A stretch of 64,000 nt of DNA from Winogradskyella psychrotolerans (lineage in GTDB: Bacteria > Bacteroidota > Bacteroidia > Flavobacteriales > Flavobacteriaceae): positions 671,195 through 735,194 of the forward strand of contig NZ_JAHKPS010000022.1 in assembly GCF_018860565.1 (NCBI RefSeq). The letters are read 5' to 3'. Below are positions 55,415-64,000 of the stretch, in pieces (the stretch's first letter is position 1; each line of letters opens with the position of its first letter). Position numbers and translations under genes: made by a program. The notes beneath the pieces were generated by a model. It saw only the letters and a program-made list of their open reading frames with translations. It searched no databases and was not told the origin of the DNA.

Positions 55415-56878
55415 ATGGGAAAAGTAACAGGTTTTAAAGAATTCGAAAGAAAAGATGAGTCATACAAGCCAGTAAAGGATCGTGTAAAGCATTATAATGA
55501 ATTTACTGTGCCTTTAAAGGATAAAGACATGACCGAACAAGGGTCGCGTTGTATGGATTGTGGGATTCCATTTTGTCATAGTGGTTGTCCGCTTGGTAAT
55601 CTAATTCCAGATTTTAATCATATGGTACACCAAGGCGAATGGCAAAAAGCCTCTTGGATATTGCACTCAACAAATAACTTCCCAGAGTTTACAGGTCGTT
55701 TGTGTCCTGCACCTTGTGAGCAAGCATGTGTTTTGGGTATTATAGAAGATCCTGTTTCTATAGAAAATATCGAAAAAAATATTGTTGAACGTGCCTTTAA
55801 AGAAGGTTGGATTAAACCGCAGCCACCTAAAACGAGAACAGGAAAAACAATTGCGATTGTGGGTTCTGGTCCTGCAGGTTTAGCTGCAGCACAACAATTA
55901 AATAGAGCTGGTCATACAGTAACGGTTTTTGAACGTGATGATGCTATTGGTGGATTATTACGCTACGGAATTCCAAATTTTAAAATGGAAAAAGGCATTA
56001 TAGATCGTCGTTTAGCCATTTTGGAAGCTGAAGGTATTGTGTTTAAAACCAATGTTAATGTTGGTGTAAATTATGATGTTGAAGATTTAAAAAAGTTTGA
56101 TGCTGTCGTACTTTGTGGCGGTGCAACTGAAAGGAGAAGTTTACCAACACTAGGTATCGATGCTGATGGCGTAGTACAAGCGATGGACTTTCTAACGCAA
56201 CAAACTAAAGTGGTTTTCGGTCAGAAAGTAAAAGATCAAGTTTTAGCAACTGGCAAGAATGTTATAGTTATTGGAGGTGGAGATACAGGATCAGATTGTA
56301 TAGGTACATCGAATCGTCAAGGTGCAAAATCGGTAGTTAATTTTGAAATTATGCCAAAACCACCAGGACATCGTTCACCGGCAACACCTTGGCCATATTG
56401 GCCGTTGCAATTAAAAACATCATCGTCTCATAAAGAAGGTGTGGAGCGTAATTGGTTAATCAACACTAAAGAGTTTGTAACAAATGCTAAAGGTAAATTA
56501 ACCGCTTTAAAAACGGTGAATGTAGAATGGGAAATGGTTCCAGGAGAACGTCCTAAACTGATTGAGGTTGCAGGTACAGAAAAAACATGGAAATGTGATT
56601 TAGCATTATTAGCGCTTGGTTTTACAGGTCCAGAATCTACAATCGCAGATAAACTAGGTTTAGAAAGAGATGTGCGTTCTAATTACAAAGCAAGCTACGG
56701 AAAATACCAAACCAATATTCCAAATATATTCACAGCTGGCGATATGCGCAGAGGACAATCCTTAATTGTTTGGGCAATTTCTGAAGGTAGAGAAGCTGCT
56801 CGTCAAGTTGATATTTATTTAATGGGTAAATCCGATTTAGCCACTAAAAATGAAGAAGGCGATTTAGTTGGAGTTTAA
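55415..56878 (+). CDS. gltD: Glutamate synthase, small subunit
   Basis: This 487-residue NAD(P)H-oxidising subunit has an N-terminal domain with two 4Fe-4S motifs: CMDCGIPFCHSGCPLGN at about residues 49-65 and CPAPCEQACVLG at about 95-106. The FAD site GSGPAGLAAA is near 150, the NAD(P) site IGGGDTGSDCIG near 289, and FTAGDMRRGQSLIVWAI near 440. It passes electrons to GltB. Only a 77-base gap with a hairpin separates it from gltB. A strong terminator follows. Confidence 0.96.
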   Translation: MGKVTGFKEFERKDESYKPVKDRVKHYNEFTVPLKDKDMTEQGSRCMDCGIPFCHSGCPLGNLIPDFNHMVHQGEWQKASWILHSTNNFPEFTGRLCPAPCEQACVLGIIEDPVSIENIEKNIVERAFKEGWIKPQPPKTRTGKTIAIVGSGPAGLAAAQQLNRAGHTVTVFERDDAIGGLLRYGIPNFKMEKGIIDRRLAILEAEGIVFKTNVNVGVNYDVEDLKKFDAVVLCGGATERRSLPTLGIDADGVVQAMDFLTQQTKVVFGQKVKDQVLATGKNVIVIGGGDTGSDCIGTSNRQGAKSVVNFEIMPKPPGHRSPATPWPYWPLQLKTSSSHKEGVERNWLINTKEFVTNAKGKLTALKTVNVEWEMVPGERPKLIEVAGTEKTWKCDLALLALGFTGPESTIADKLGLERDVRSNYKASYGKYQTNIPNIFTAGDMRRGQSLIVWAISEGREAARQVDIYLMGKSDLATKNEEGDLVGV

Positions 56879-56942
56879 TTATATAAAATCATTCTACTGC
56901 TATCAATTTCTAAGGGTAAGTCTAATTTTAGGGTAGAAGTTA

Positions 56943-56970
56943 AAAGCATCTGTTTTCAGATGCTTTTTTT
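56943..56970 (+). terminator. Rho-independent terminator after gltD
   Basis: AAAGCATCTG pairs with CAGATGCTTT around TTTT, followed by more T. It lies 64 bases after the gltD stop. Confidence 0.92.
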
Positions 56971-56974
56971 GTGT

Positions 56975-57005
56975 TCTAGAAAGGTTTTGAAAACCTTGCG
57001 GGATT
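56975..57005. repeat. Degenerate family A palindrome
   Basis: The core AAGGTTTTGAAAACCTT (56981-56997) is a perfect palindrome. The outer parts (TCTAGA, GCGGGA) no longer pair well. It lies between the gltD terminator and the end of hisIE. Confidence 0.5.
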
Positions 57006-57052
57006 TTTTTATTAGATGATGATTCAATCAATAAATATATAAATAAAAGGAC

Positions 57053-57640
57053 TTATCGTTGTCGGCTTTCCAATACACTCTCAATATCTTCAAGCGTAAA
57101 CCCTTTAGCTTTCAGCAAAATTAAATAGTGATACATTAAGTCGGCTGCTTCGTTCTTAAATAAATCAGCATCATCATCTTTAGCTTCAATAACTAATTCT
57201 ACAGCTTCTTCTCCTACTTTTTGAGCGACTTTATTAATGCCGCGTTGGTAGAGTTTGTTGGTGTACGAATTCTGATCGTTGGTATCAATACGTTCACTTA
57301 TTGTTTTCTGTAATTCATATAAAAACCCTTTGGCAGTTTCTTCTTTAAAACAAGAGGTGCTTCCGGTATGGCATGTTGGTCCTTTCGGTTCTGCTTTTAT
57401 TAAAATGGTATCGTTATCGCAGTCAATTTGAATGTCTTTTACTATTAAGAAATTACCAGATGCTTCGCCTTTGGTCCAAAGTCTGTTTTTGCTTCTGCTA
57501 AAAAAAGTGACTTTGTTTTCAGCTTTAGTTTTGTTGAATGCTTCCAAATTCATGTAACCTAACATTAATACTTGTAAGGTATTATTATTTTGAATAATGA
57601 CAGGGACAAGTCCGTTGTCTTTTGAAAAATCTATGTCCAT
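57053..57640 (-). CDS. hisIE: Bifunctional phosphoribosyl-AMP cyclohydrolase / phosphoribosyl-ATP pyrophosphatase
   Basis: This 195-residue fusion has the HisI domain first (about 1-105), with [24 protein letters not shown] and the zinc/metal residues DCDND and CHTGSTSC. The HisE domain (about 110-195) follows, with [13 protein letters not shown] and [14 protein letters not shown]. It carries out steps 2 and 3 of histidine synthesis. Its start overlaps hisF by 10 bases. It is the last his gene on the strand. Confidence 0.95.
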   Translation of the reverse strand: MDIDFSKDNGLVPVIIQNNNTLQVLMLGYMNLEAFNKTKAENKVTFFSRSKNRLWTKGEASGNFLIVKDIQIDCDNDTILIKAEPKGPTCHTGSTSCFKEETAKGFLYELQKTISERIDTNDQNSYTNKLYQRGINKVAQKVGEEAVELVIEAKDDDADLFKNEAADLMYHYLILLKAKGFTLEDIESVLESRQR

Positions 57641-58389
57641 CGTATTGCTATATTTTCGTTTTTTAAATATTGTTTTAATTCGGGAATTGGTATTTCACCA
57701 TAATGAAAAATACTGGCTGCCAATCCTGCACTTGCTTGCGTAGTTTCAAACAAGGTTTTAAAATGTTGTTTAGTTCCTGCACCTCCAGAAGCAATTACAG
57801 GAATGTTAACTGATTTGCTCACTGCTTCTGTAATATCAAGAGCAAAACCAGCTTTGGTACCATCATTATTCATAGAAGTAAGTAAAATTTCGCCAGCTCC
57901 TAAAGCTTCAACTTGTTGTACCCAATCTAGTGTTTTTAATGGTGTTGCTGTTCGTCCGCCATGCACAAATACGATCCATTCACCATCTAAAAATTTTGTG
58001 TCGATGGCAACAACCACACATTGACTTCCAAATTCGTTTGCGATTTCAGTTATCAATTCTGGGTTTTTAACAGCTGAAGAATTTACACTCACTTTATCTG
58101 CACCTGCTTTAATGATTGCAGACACATCTTCAATAGAATTGATGCCTCCACCTACAGTAAACGGAATATTAATTTCTTCGGCAATATGAGTCACCAATTC
58201 TACTAAGGTTTTACGTTTTTCAACGGTTGCTGTAATGTCTAAAAATACCAACTCGTCTGCACCATGAGCTACATATTGTTTGGCGAGTTCAATTGGGTCG
58301 CCAGCATCTCTAATACCAACAAAGTTAATCCCTTTAACTGTTCTGCCATCTTGGATATCAAGACAAGGTATAATTCGTTTTTTTAGCAT
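57631..58389 (-). CDS. hisF: Imidazole glycerol phosphate synthase, cyclase subunit
   Basis: This 252-residue TIM barrel has [15 protein letters not shown] with the catalytic aspartate Asp11, and VVAIDTKF for the second aspartate, near 130. [12 protein letters not shown] is a phosphate site. It pairs with HisH to make imidazole glycerol phosphate and AICAR. It overlaps hisA by 7 bases and hisIE by 10. Confidence 0.96.
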   Translation of the reverse strand: MLKKRIIPCLDIQDGRTVKGINFVGIRDAGDPIELAKQYVAHGADELVFLDITATVEKRKTLVELVTHIAEEINIPFTVGGGINSIEDVSAIIKAGADKVSVNSSAVKNPELITEIANEFGSQCVVVAIDTKFLDGEWIVFVHGGRTATPLKTLDWVQQVEALGAGEILLTSMNNDGTKAGFALDITEAVSKSVNIPVIASGGAGTKQHFKTLFETTQASAGLAASIFHYGEIPIPELKQYLKNENIAIRWT

Positions 58390-59096
58390 AATTTCTGAAG
58401 TTCTTTAAGTGTTATATTGCCTTCGTAAATGGCCTTTCCTAGAATTACTCCTTCGCAACCTATGGCATTTACCAATTCTAAATCTTGCATAGAAGAGACA
58501 CCTCCACTTGCAATTAGTTTTACATTCGATTTTGAAATAATTTCGGTGTATAATGCGTTTGAAGTGCCTTGTAACATGCCATCTTTTGCGATATCTGTAC
58601 AAATTACATGTTGAATGCCTTTAGATTCATAATCGTTTATAAAATCAACAACATCTAATTCTGAAGCTTCTAACCAGCCATTAGTTGCAATTTTTCGGTC
58701 TTTGCAATCCGCTCCTAAAATTATTTTTTCAGAGCCATAGGTTTCTAACCATGCTAAAAATATATCCGGATTGTTGGCTGCAATGCTGCCTCCTGTGATT
58801 TGATTGGCACCACATTCGAAAGCAATTCTTAAATCGTCATTGGATTTTAATCCTCCGCCAAAATCAACCTTTAAATTGGTTTTGGTAGCTATTTGTTCTA
58901 ATATCTTATGATTAACAATATGCTTCGATTTGGCACCATCTAAATCTACTAAATGTAAATATTGAATGCCATTGGCTTCAAATTCCTTAGCGACTTCCAA
59001 AGGGTTTTCGTTGTAAACTTTCTTAGTGTTATAATCTCCTTTGGTGAGTCTTACACATTTTCCGTCTATAATATCTATTGCTGGTATGATTCTCAT
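58383..59096 (-). CDS. hisA: ProFAR isomerase
   Basis: This 237-residue TIM barrel has [20 protein letters not shown] with Asp8, and [26 protein letters not shown] follows with the second aspartate near 130, and [11 protein letters not shown] and IASGGVSS are phosphate sites. It isomerises the ProFAR intermediate. A start-proximal hairpin ends 4 bases before its ATG. The gap to hisH (120 bases) also holds a family A palindrome. Confidence 0.95.
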   Translation of the reverse strand: MRIIPAIDIIDGKCVRLTKGDYNTKKVYNENPLEVAKEFEANGIQYLHLVDLDGAKSKHIVNHKILEQIATKTNLKVDFGGGLKSNDDLRIAFECGANQITGGSIAANNPDIFLAWLETYGSEKIILGADCKDRKIATNGWLEASELDVVDFINDYESKGIQHVICTDIAKDGMLQGTSNALYTEIISKSNVKLIASGGVSSMQDLELVNAIGCEGVILGKAIYEGNITLKELQKLC

Positions 59097-59100
59097 CTTA

Positions 59101-59120
59101 ATTCCTGCGAAAGCAGGAAT
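59101..59120 (-). promoter_or_regulatory. Start-proximal hairpin before hisA
   Basis: The coding strand reads ATTCCTGCTTTCGCAGGAAT: an 8-base stem with loop TTTC. It ends 4 bases before the ATG at 59096. It is identical to the hairpin at 18981-19000. Confidence 0.65.
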
Positions 59121-59172
59121 CTCTTCCTTACTTCCTTGTTTTTGTTTTAATCCTTCTTTTTGTTACTTGATT

Positions 59173-59205
59173 AGACCTGCTAAGTTTTAAAAACTTGCGA
59201 GATCT
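59173..59205. repeat. Family A palindrome between hisH and hisA
   Basis: This is a 33-base copy. AGACCTGC and GCGAGATCT are the outer ends (one mismatch), and AAGTTTT/AAAACTT is the inner part. It lies 11 bases past the hisH stop. Confidence 0.75.
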
Positions 59206-59216
59206 GCATTATCTTT

Positions 59217-59795
59217 TTACAACTCTAAAAAATTCTTTAATAATTGTGTGCCAACATCAGCCGATTTTTCTGGGTGAAATTGTGTGGCGTAAAAATTATT
59301 GTGCTGTATTGCTGTAGCAAATGGTTTTATATAGTTGCAAACGGCAATAGTCTGCTCATTTTTTTCGGCATAATAACTATGTACATAATACATGTCGCTT
59401 TCGGTTTGTATATGTTGAAAAAGTTCACCTTTTACTTCAGCAAAACTATTCCAGCCTATATGAGGTACTTTCTCTTTTGGTGGAAATTTTTTTACTTGTG
59501 TATTAAAAATGCCTAGACATTCGGTGTCTCCTTCTTCACTATAATCACACATTAATTGCAAACCCAAACAAATGCCAAGCATCGGTTTTTCAATAGATCG
59601 AATGACGTCATCAAGGCCTTTATCTTTTAAATATTTCATTGCAGAGCTCGCTTCTCCAACACCCGGGAAAATGACTTTATCAGCATTTAATATTTTGGTT
59701 TTATCGTCTGTAATTATACTGTCATAACCCAAACGGTTTAAGGCATTTTGAACCGAGCGAATATTGCCTGCGTTGTATTTAATAATTGCAATCAT
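59217..59795 (-). CDS. hisH: Imidazole glycerol phosphate synthase, glutaminase subunit
   Basis: This 192-residue class I glutamine amidotransferase has VIFPGVGEASSAM (oxyanion strand), LGICLGLQLM with the nucleophilic cysteine near 77, and ATQFHPEKSADVG with the catalytic histidine and glutamate near 175. It supplies ammonia to HisF. Its gap to hisB (104 bases) contains half of a family C element. Confidence 0.95.
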   Translation of the reverse strand: MIAIIKYNAGNIRSVQNALNRLGYDSIITDDKTKILNADKVIFPGVGEASSAMKYLKDKGLDDVIRSIEKPMLGICLGLQLMCDYSEEGDTECLGIFNTQVKKFPPKEKVPHIGWNSFAEVKGELFQHIQTESDMYYVHSYYAEKNEQTIAVCNYIKPFATAIQHNNFYATQFHPEKSADVGTQLLKNFLEL

Positions 59796-59817
59796 CTTTT
59801 TTTTTCCTGATTATAAA

Positions 59818-59845
59818 ACACCCCTAAAGTCCCCTCAAGGGGACA
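59818..59845. repeat. Single arm of a family C element
   Basis: It is identical to the 28-base left arm of the element at 23751-23832 (ACACCCCTAAAG...CAAGGGGACA). The right arm is absent. It lies between hisB and hisH. Confidence 0.8.
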
Positions 59846-59899
59846 ATCCTAGCATTTAACATTATTTTCGTTTTTCAACTTTTAATTTACATACACCTG

Positions 59900-60991
59900 C
59901 TAAAGACTACCTTTAGTACTTGGAATTGAAAAATTATTCGTTTTTGAAACAGCCATTTTTATTGCTTTTGCAAAAGCTTTAAAAATGGATTCAATTTTGT
60001 GGTGTTCATTGTCACCTTCGGCTTTTATATTTAAATTACATTTAGAGGCATCGCTAAAGGATTTAAAGAAGTGCATAAACATCTCTGTTGGCATTTCTCC
60101 AATCATTTCGCGTTTAAATTCTGGTTCCCAAACCAACCAAGGTCTTCCTCCAAAATCAATAGCAACTTGTGCTAAACAATCGTCCATAGGTAATAAAAAA
60201 CCATAGCGTTCAATGCCGCGTTTACTTCCTAAGGCTTCAATAAAAGCTTCACCAAATGTTATGGCAACATCTTCAATGGTGTGGTGTTCATCTATTTCTA
60301 AATCGCCTTCAACTTTTACAAACAAATCAATATTTCCATGTTTTGAAATTTGTTCTAACATGTGGTCAAAGAAGCCTAATCCTGTAGAAATATTACTTTT
60401 TCCAGAACCATCTAAATTAATGTCAACCTGAATATCAGTTTCATTGGTTTTTCTAACAACGGTTGCGGTTCTCGGAATCGCTTTGAGATAGTTATAGATG
60501 TCTTCCCATGATGTAGTATTTAAAACAGCATAATCAGTACCTTCTTCATTCATGTAAATACCTTTACTTCCTAGGTTTTTAGCCAATTCAATATCTGTTG
60601 CTCTGTCGCCAATGACAAAAGAATTTTTTAAATCGTAATTGCCGTGAATGTATTTGTTAAGTAAGCCTGTTCGTGGTTTTCTGGTTGGTGCATTGTCTTC
60701 AGGGAAACTTTTATCAATTAGTATTTCTGAGAATTCTACACCTTCATTTTTAAAGGCTTGGATAATCTTATTTTGTGCTGGCCAAAAGGTGTCTTCAGGG
60801 AACGAATCTGTTCCTAAACCGTCTTGATTGGTTACCATGACCAATTCGTAATCTAGTTCTTTGGCAATTCGTGACAACCATTGAAAAACACCTGGATAAA
60901 ATTCTAATTTTTCTAAACTATCGAGTTGAAAATCGATTGGTGGTTCTATGGCTAATGTGCCGTCTCTGTCTATGAATAGTACTTTCTTCAT
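59900..60991 (-). CDS. hisB: Bifunctional histidinol-phosphatase / imidazoleglycerol-phosphate dehydratase
   Basis: This 363-residue fusion starts with a HAD phosphatase domain (about 1-165): [29 protein letters not shown] and [12 protein letters not shown]. The E. coli enzyme has a zinc-binding cysteine loop just before RKP. Here it reads SFPEDNAPT, with no Cys, so zinc is not held there. The IGP dehydratase domain (about 175-363) has [19 protein letters not shown] and NEHHKIES, with the manganese-binding histidines. It carries out steps 6 and 8. hisC ends 29 bases upstream. Confidence 0.94.
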   Translation of the reverse strand: MKKVLFIDRDGTLAIEPPIDFQLDSLEKLEFYPGVFQWLSRIAKELDYELVMVTNQDGLGTDSFPEDTFWPAQNKIIQAFKNEGVEFSEILIDKSFPEDNAPTRKPRTGLLNKYIHGNYDLKNSFVIGDRATDIELAKNLGSKGIYMNEEGTDYAVLNTTSWEDIYNYLKAIPRTATVVRKTNETDIQVDINLDGSGKSNISTGLGFFDHMLEQISKHGNIDLFVKVEGDLEIDEHHTIEDVAITFGEAFIEALGSKRGIERYGFLLPMDDCLAQVAIDFGGRPWLVWEPEFKREMIGEMPTEMFMHFFKSFSDASKCNLNIKAEGDNEHHKIESIFKAFAKAIKMAVSKTNNFSIPSTKGSL

Positions 60992-61005
60992 TATTTGGTC
61001 TTTTG

Positions 61006-61038
61006 AGACCTGACAGGTTTTAAAAACCTGTTAGGTCT
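61006..61038. repeat. Family A palindrome overlapping the end of hisC
   Basis: This 33-base copy has outer ends AGACCTGACAGG and CCTGTTAGGTCT around TTTTAAAAA. The hisC stop codon (61020-61022) lies in its centre, so the repeat supplies the last residues of HisC and the stop. Confidence 0.85.
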
Positions 61039-62054
61039 GTTAGTGCTTTTATTAATTTTTTATTCTCTTCAGGTCTCCCAACCGTAATTCTAATACAATT
61101 CTCTACCAGACTATTTCTGTTTCTAGTAATTACTTTTTGTTCCACTAAGTTTTTGTATAATATATTAGCATCTTCAACTTCAACCAATAAAAAATTAGCA
61201 TCAGATGGATATATTTTTTTTACAATATCTATGTTTTTCAACTTTTGAATCAATAGCGCTTTCTCATCAAGAATGATTTGCTTATTGGCTTCAAAATCTT
61301 TTCGATTCTCTAAGGCTTCAATAGCAGCAGTTTCATTTAACTTACTAATATTGTATGGCATCTTAACATTATTGAGCAATTGAATAATCTCGTCGTTAGC
61401 GTATGCAATTCCGATTCTTGCCGCTGCTAAAGCCCAAGCTTTACTAAATGTTTGGATAACGATAAGGTTAGGATAGGCTTCAAAAGAATTTTGCCAAGAT
61501 TGCTGATCACTAAAATCTGCATAAGCTTCATCTATAATCACAATACCCTTGAAATTTTTTAAGATGAATTCAATGTCTGATTTATTAAAACAATTTCCTG
61601 TAGGATTGTTTGGTGAGCAGATGAATATGAGTTTTAGATTTTCATCTTCGAAATATGATGTTAAATCATTTCTGTTAATCTGAAATTCATCATTTAGCGG
61701 AAGTGTTATTAATTCAATATTATTGATGTCTGCAGCGACTTGATACATGCCAAATGTTGGTGTAAACGTGAGTGCTTTATCTTTTCCTGGATTGCAAAAA
61801 ATGCGATAAATAAGGTCTATAATTTCGTCACTACCATTTCCAACAAATGTATTGTTGTTCGCTATGCCATTATATGCTGTTAGCTTTTGTTTTAGGTTTT
61901 TTTGATCCGAATTTGGGTAGCGATTCAAAGTGCCAAACGGATTTTCGTTGGCATCTAAAAATACACCTTCATCACCTTTAAATTCATCGCGAGCGCTAGA
62001 ATACGGTTTTAACGCTAAAATATTTGGTCGGACTAAAGTTTTTAAATTAAACAT
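61020..62054 (-). CDS. hisC: Histidinol-phosphate aminotransferase
   Basis: This 344-residue PLP aminotransferase has [10 protein letters not shown] near 33, [11 protein letters not shown] near 72, [10 protein letters not shown] near 148, IDEAYADF near 174, and the PLP lysine in [15 protein letters not shown] near 209. It makes histidinol phosphate. Its last residues (DLTGF) and stop codon are encoded inside a family A palindrome. It overlaps hisD by 8 bases (ATGTTTAA). Confidence 0.95.
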   Translation of the reverse strand: MFNLKTLVRPNILALKPYSSARDEFKGDEGVFLDANENPFGTLNRYPNSDQKNLKQKLTAYNGIANNNTFVGNGSDEIIDLIYRIFCNPGKDKALTFTPTFGMYQVAADINNIELITLPLNDEFQINRNDLTSYFEDENLKLIFICSPNNPTGNCFNKSDIEFILKNFKGIVIIDEAYADFSDQQSWQNSFEAYPNLIVIQTFSKAWALAAARIGIAYANDEIIQLLNNVKMPYNISKLNETAAIEALENRKDFEANKQIILDEKALLIQKLKNIDIVKKIYPSDANFLLVEVEDANILYKNLVEQKVITRNRNSLVENCIRITVGRPEENKKLIKALTDLTGF

Positions 62055-63336
62055 TGTTAATTGCTTTTAATCTTAATGTTACGGCATTTTTGTGAGCATC
62101 TAATCCTTCGGCTTCAGCCATTAATTCAATAGCTGGACCAATAGTTTTTAAGCCTTCTGTATTTAAATTCTGAAAGGTGATTTTCTTTACAAAACTGTCT
62201 AAGGATACTCCACTATAATTTCTGGCAAAACCATTTGTTGGTAAAGTGTGATTGGTGCCACTTGCATAATCTCCTGCACTTTCGCAACTGTATTTTCCTA
62301 AAAATACCGAACCTGCATTTGTAATGTGTTCAATATAATCTGAAGCATTCTCAGTTGCAATGATTAAATGTTCAGGTGCATATAAATTACTAAATTCGAT
62401 GCATTCGTTTATTGAATTTAATTGAATAGCACGACTTACTTTTAAGGCTTTTGATGCAATGGCTTTTCGGGGTAATTGGCTAAGTTGTTTGTCTAATTCT
62501 GCGATGGTTTGATTGATCATATTTTCATCATCTGATACTAATATCACCTGACTATCTGCTCCATGTTCTGCCTGCGATAATAAATCTGCTGCTACAAAAG
62601 CAGGATTGCTAGTTTGATCTGCAATAACTAGAACCTCACTCGGGCCAGCAGGCATATCTATAGCAATTCCCTGTTGCTGAATCAATTCTTTTGCCTTAGT
62701 TACAAATTGATTTCCTGGTCCAAATATTTTATAAACTTGAGGAATAGTTTCTGTCCCAAAAGCCATAGCGGCAATAGCTTGTGCGCCCCCAACTTTATAT
62801 ATTTTTGAAATACCAACAAGATTTGCGGTATATAAAATGGCAGGATTTATATTGCCTTCCTTATTTGGTGGAGAACATAATATAATTTCTTTACAACCAG
62901 CTAATTGAGCCGGAATACCAAGCATTAAAATTGTTGAAAATAGGGGAGCAGAACCTCCAGGAATGTATAAACCTACTTTTTCAATTCCAACAGATCGTCT
63001 CCAACACTTAACTCCTTTTGTGGTTTCAATGATTTGTTCTTTTTCTTTTTGACTTTTATGAAATGTTTCAATATTCTGCTTCGCTAAATTGATGGCATTT
63101 TTCAAATCTTGAGATAATTGATTTTTTGCAGTTTCAATTTCGTTAGCATCAATTTGAATAGTGTCTAATTTCGTTTTGTCAAATTTCTCAGCATATTTAA
63201 ATAAGGCTTGATCCTTATTGTTTTTAACATCTTTTAGAATGTCAATTACAATATCATCAAGATCTTGTTGTTCTAAAATGGGACGCTTTACTAGCGTATT
63301 CCAGTCTGATTTGTTTGGATTTTTATATACTCTCAT
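62047..63336 (-). CDS. hisD: Histidinol dehydrogenase
   Basis: This 429-residue enzyme has YIPGGSAPLFST near 124, VYKIFGPGNQFV, DMPAGPSEVLVIAD, LSQAEHGADSQ with a catalytic-site Glu and His, YAPEHLI, and SCESAGDYASGTNHTLPT. It oxidises histidinol to histidine in two NAD-dependent steps with zinc. Its start overlaps the hisG stop by one base (TAATG). Confidence 0.96.
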   Translation of the reverse strand: MRVYKNPNKSDWNTLVKRPILEQQDLDDIVIDILKDVKNNKDQALFKYAEKFDKTKLDTIQIDANEIETAKNQLSQDLKNAINLAKQNIETFHKSQKEKEQIIETTKGVKCWRRSVGIEKVGLYIPGGSAPLFSTILMLGIPAQLAGCKEIILCSPPNKEGNINPAILYTANLVGISKIYKVGGAQAIAAMAFGTETIPQVYKIFGPGNQFVTKAKELIQQQGIAIDMPAGPSEVLVIADQTSNPAFVAADLLSQAEHGADSQVILVSDDENMINQTIAELDKQLSQLPRKAIASKALKVSRAIQLNSINECIEFSNLYAPEHLIIATENASDYIEHITNAGSVFLGKYSCESAGDYASGTNHTLPTNGFARNYSGVSLDSFVKKITFQNLNTEGLKTIGPAIELMAEAEGLDAHKNAVTLRLKAINNV

Positions 63337-64000
63337 TATAGCACCATTTTATCAATAGGAACGACTAAAATACCTTCTGCTCCTGCGTTTTTAAGGGCGT
63401 CAATATTATTCCAAAATTTTTCTTCTTCAATTACAGAGTGTAATGAACTCCAGCCTTCTTGTGCTAGAGGTAGTATCGTTGGACTTCTTAAAACCGGAAG
63501 AATTGCAGTGACTTCATCAATCTTAGAAGTTGGTACATTCATTAACACGTAGCGCGAATTTTTTGCTCTTAAAACCGCTTGAATTCTGAATATGAGCTTT
63601 TCTAAAATAGCTTCTTTTTCCGCATTAAGATTGCGATTTTTTGCTAAAACGGCTTCGGATTTTAGTATCACTTGAGTTTCTCTTAAACCGTTTTTAAAAA
63701 GTGTACTTCCAGAACTTACGATATCACAAACACCATCTGCTAAGCCAATATTTGGCGCAATTTCTACCGAACCAGAAATGACATGAATGTCGGCTTCAAT
63801 ATTGTTTTTCTTTAAATAGGTCTGAAGTGTGTTAGGATAAGAGGTTGCAATTTTTTTTCCATTGAAGTAAGCGGCTTCATCGATTTCAATCCGCTTGGGA
63901 ACAGCTAGTGAAACTCTACATTTGGCGAAGCCTAGTTTTTCAACGACTTCCGCTTGTTTCTGTTTTTCAATCAGAATGTTTTCACCAATAATAGCGATAT
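63336..64000 (-). CDS. hisG: ATP phosphoribosyltransferase, long form (cut by window edge)
   Basis: The reading frame runs from the right edge to 63336, giving the last 221 or so residues. The visible part holds ADIHVISGSVEIAPNIGLADGVCDIVSSGSTLFKNGL, with the PRPP-binding region (DIVSSGSTL). The C-terminal ACT-like regulatory domain follows (MNVPTSKIDEVTAILPVLRSPTILPL, ending VVPIDKMVL), so this is the long, histidine-regulated form. It is the first enzyme of the pathway and heads the operon. The promoter and any leader lie outside the window. Confidence 0.94.
   Translation of the reverse strand, partial: IAIIGENILIEKQKQAEVVEKLGFAKCRVSLAVPKRIEIDEAAYFNGKKIATSYPNTLQTYLKKNNIEADIHVISGSVEIAPNIGLADGVCDIVSSGSTLFKNGLRETQVILKSEAVLAKNRNLNAEKEAILEKLIFRIQAVLRAKNSRYVLMNVPTSKIDEVTAILPVLRSPTILPLAQEGWSSLHSVIEEEKFWNNIDALKNAGAEGILVVPIDKMVL

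Noticed and set aside
59900..60991. Damaged HisB lacking zinc cysteines
   Set aside because: The HAD catalytic motifs are intact, and as far as I recall Bacteroidota HisB proteins lack this cysteine loop in general.

Overview
The window is AT-rich chromosomal DNA from a member of the Bacteroidota, most likely a marine Flavobacteriaceae. The evidence is a SusC/SusD outer-membrane pair, TamL/TamB, a Bacteroidota-style PEP carboxylase, lipoproteins with short lipoboxes, no Shine-Dalgarno-like sequences before starts, and many small palindromic repeats between genes. I cannot name the genus. I see no rRNA, tRNA, transposase, phage gene or CRISPR array.

Layout. 1-1725: a membrane protein cut by the window edge and an FAD/NAD oxidoreductase. 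1823-6673: a GH113-like lipoprotein, a small BamA/TamA-type barrel protein, a CarboxypepD_reg-like periplasmic protein and a calcineurin-type phosphatase. 6681-20493: thirteen genes in a row on the minus strand, centred on ArsS (radical SAM) and its peroxidase-like partner. The run also holds one TIGR04283 and two DUF2064/TIGR04282 glycosyltransferases, a SusC/SusD pair, an SSS symporter, a degenerate metallophosphoesterase, a rhodanese, a purine nucleoside phosphorylase, a fatty acid hydroxylase/sterol desaturase and a DUF547 lipoprotein. It reads as an extended arsenosugar-type locus. ArsM is not in the window. 20670-28209: a purine catabolism locus with XdhC, both xanthine dehydrogenase subunits and guanine deaminase, and inside it a two-gene unit (membrane protein plus THEP1-like NTPase) bracketed by inverted repeats.

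28420-35789: tamL and tamB for outer-membrane assembly. 35934-39026: a SAM-I riboswitch followed by metY, an OsmC gene and metX. 39131-40681: an unrecognised helical-repeat protein. 40827-47815: leuA, leuC, leuD, leuB and ppc. 47989-56878: nitrogen assimilation, with amtB and a porin on the minus strand divergent from gltB and gltD. The roughly 440-base gap between them carries two matching imperfect palindromes that may be operators. 57053-64000: the histidine operon hisG-D-C-B-H-A-F-IE on the minus strand, with hisG cut by the window edge.

The most unusual pattern is not a gene. At seven unrelated loci a short hairpin with a YTTC-type loop ends 3-7 bases before the start codon. It always has the same orientation relative to the gene, and its stem bases change together. 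Two other palindrome families (33 bases; 82 bases with 28-base arms) are scattered through the window. One copy of the 33-base family lies in frame inside a glycosyltransferase gene, and another supplies the end of hisC.
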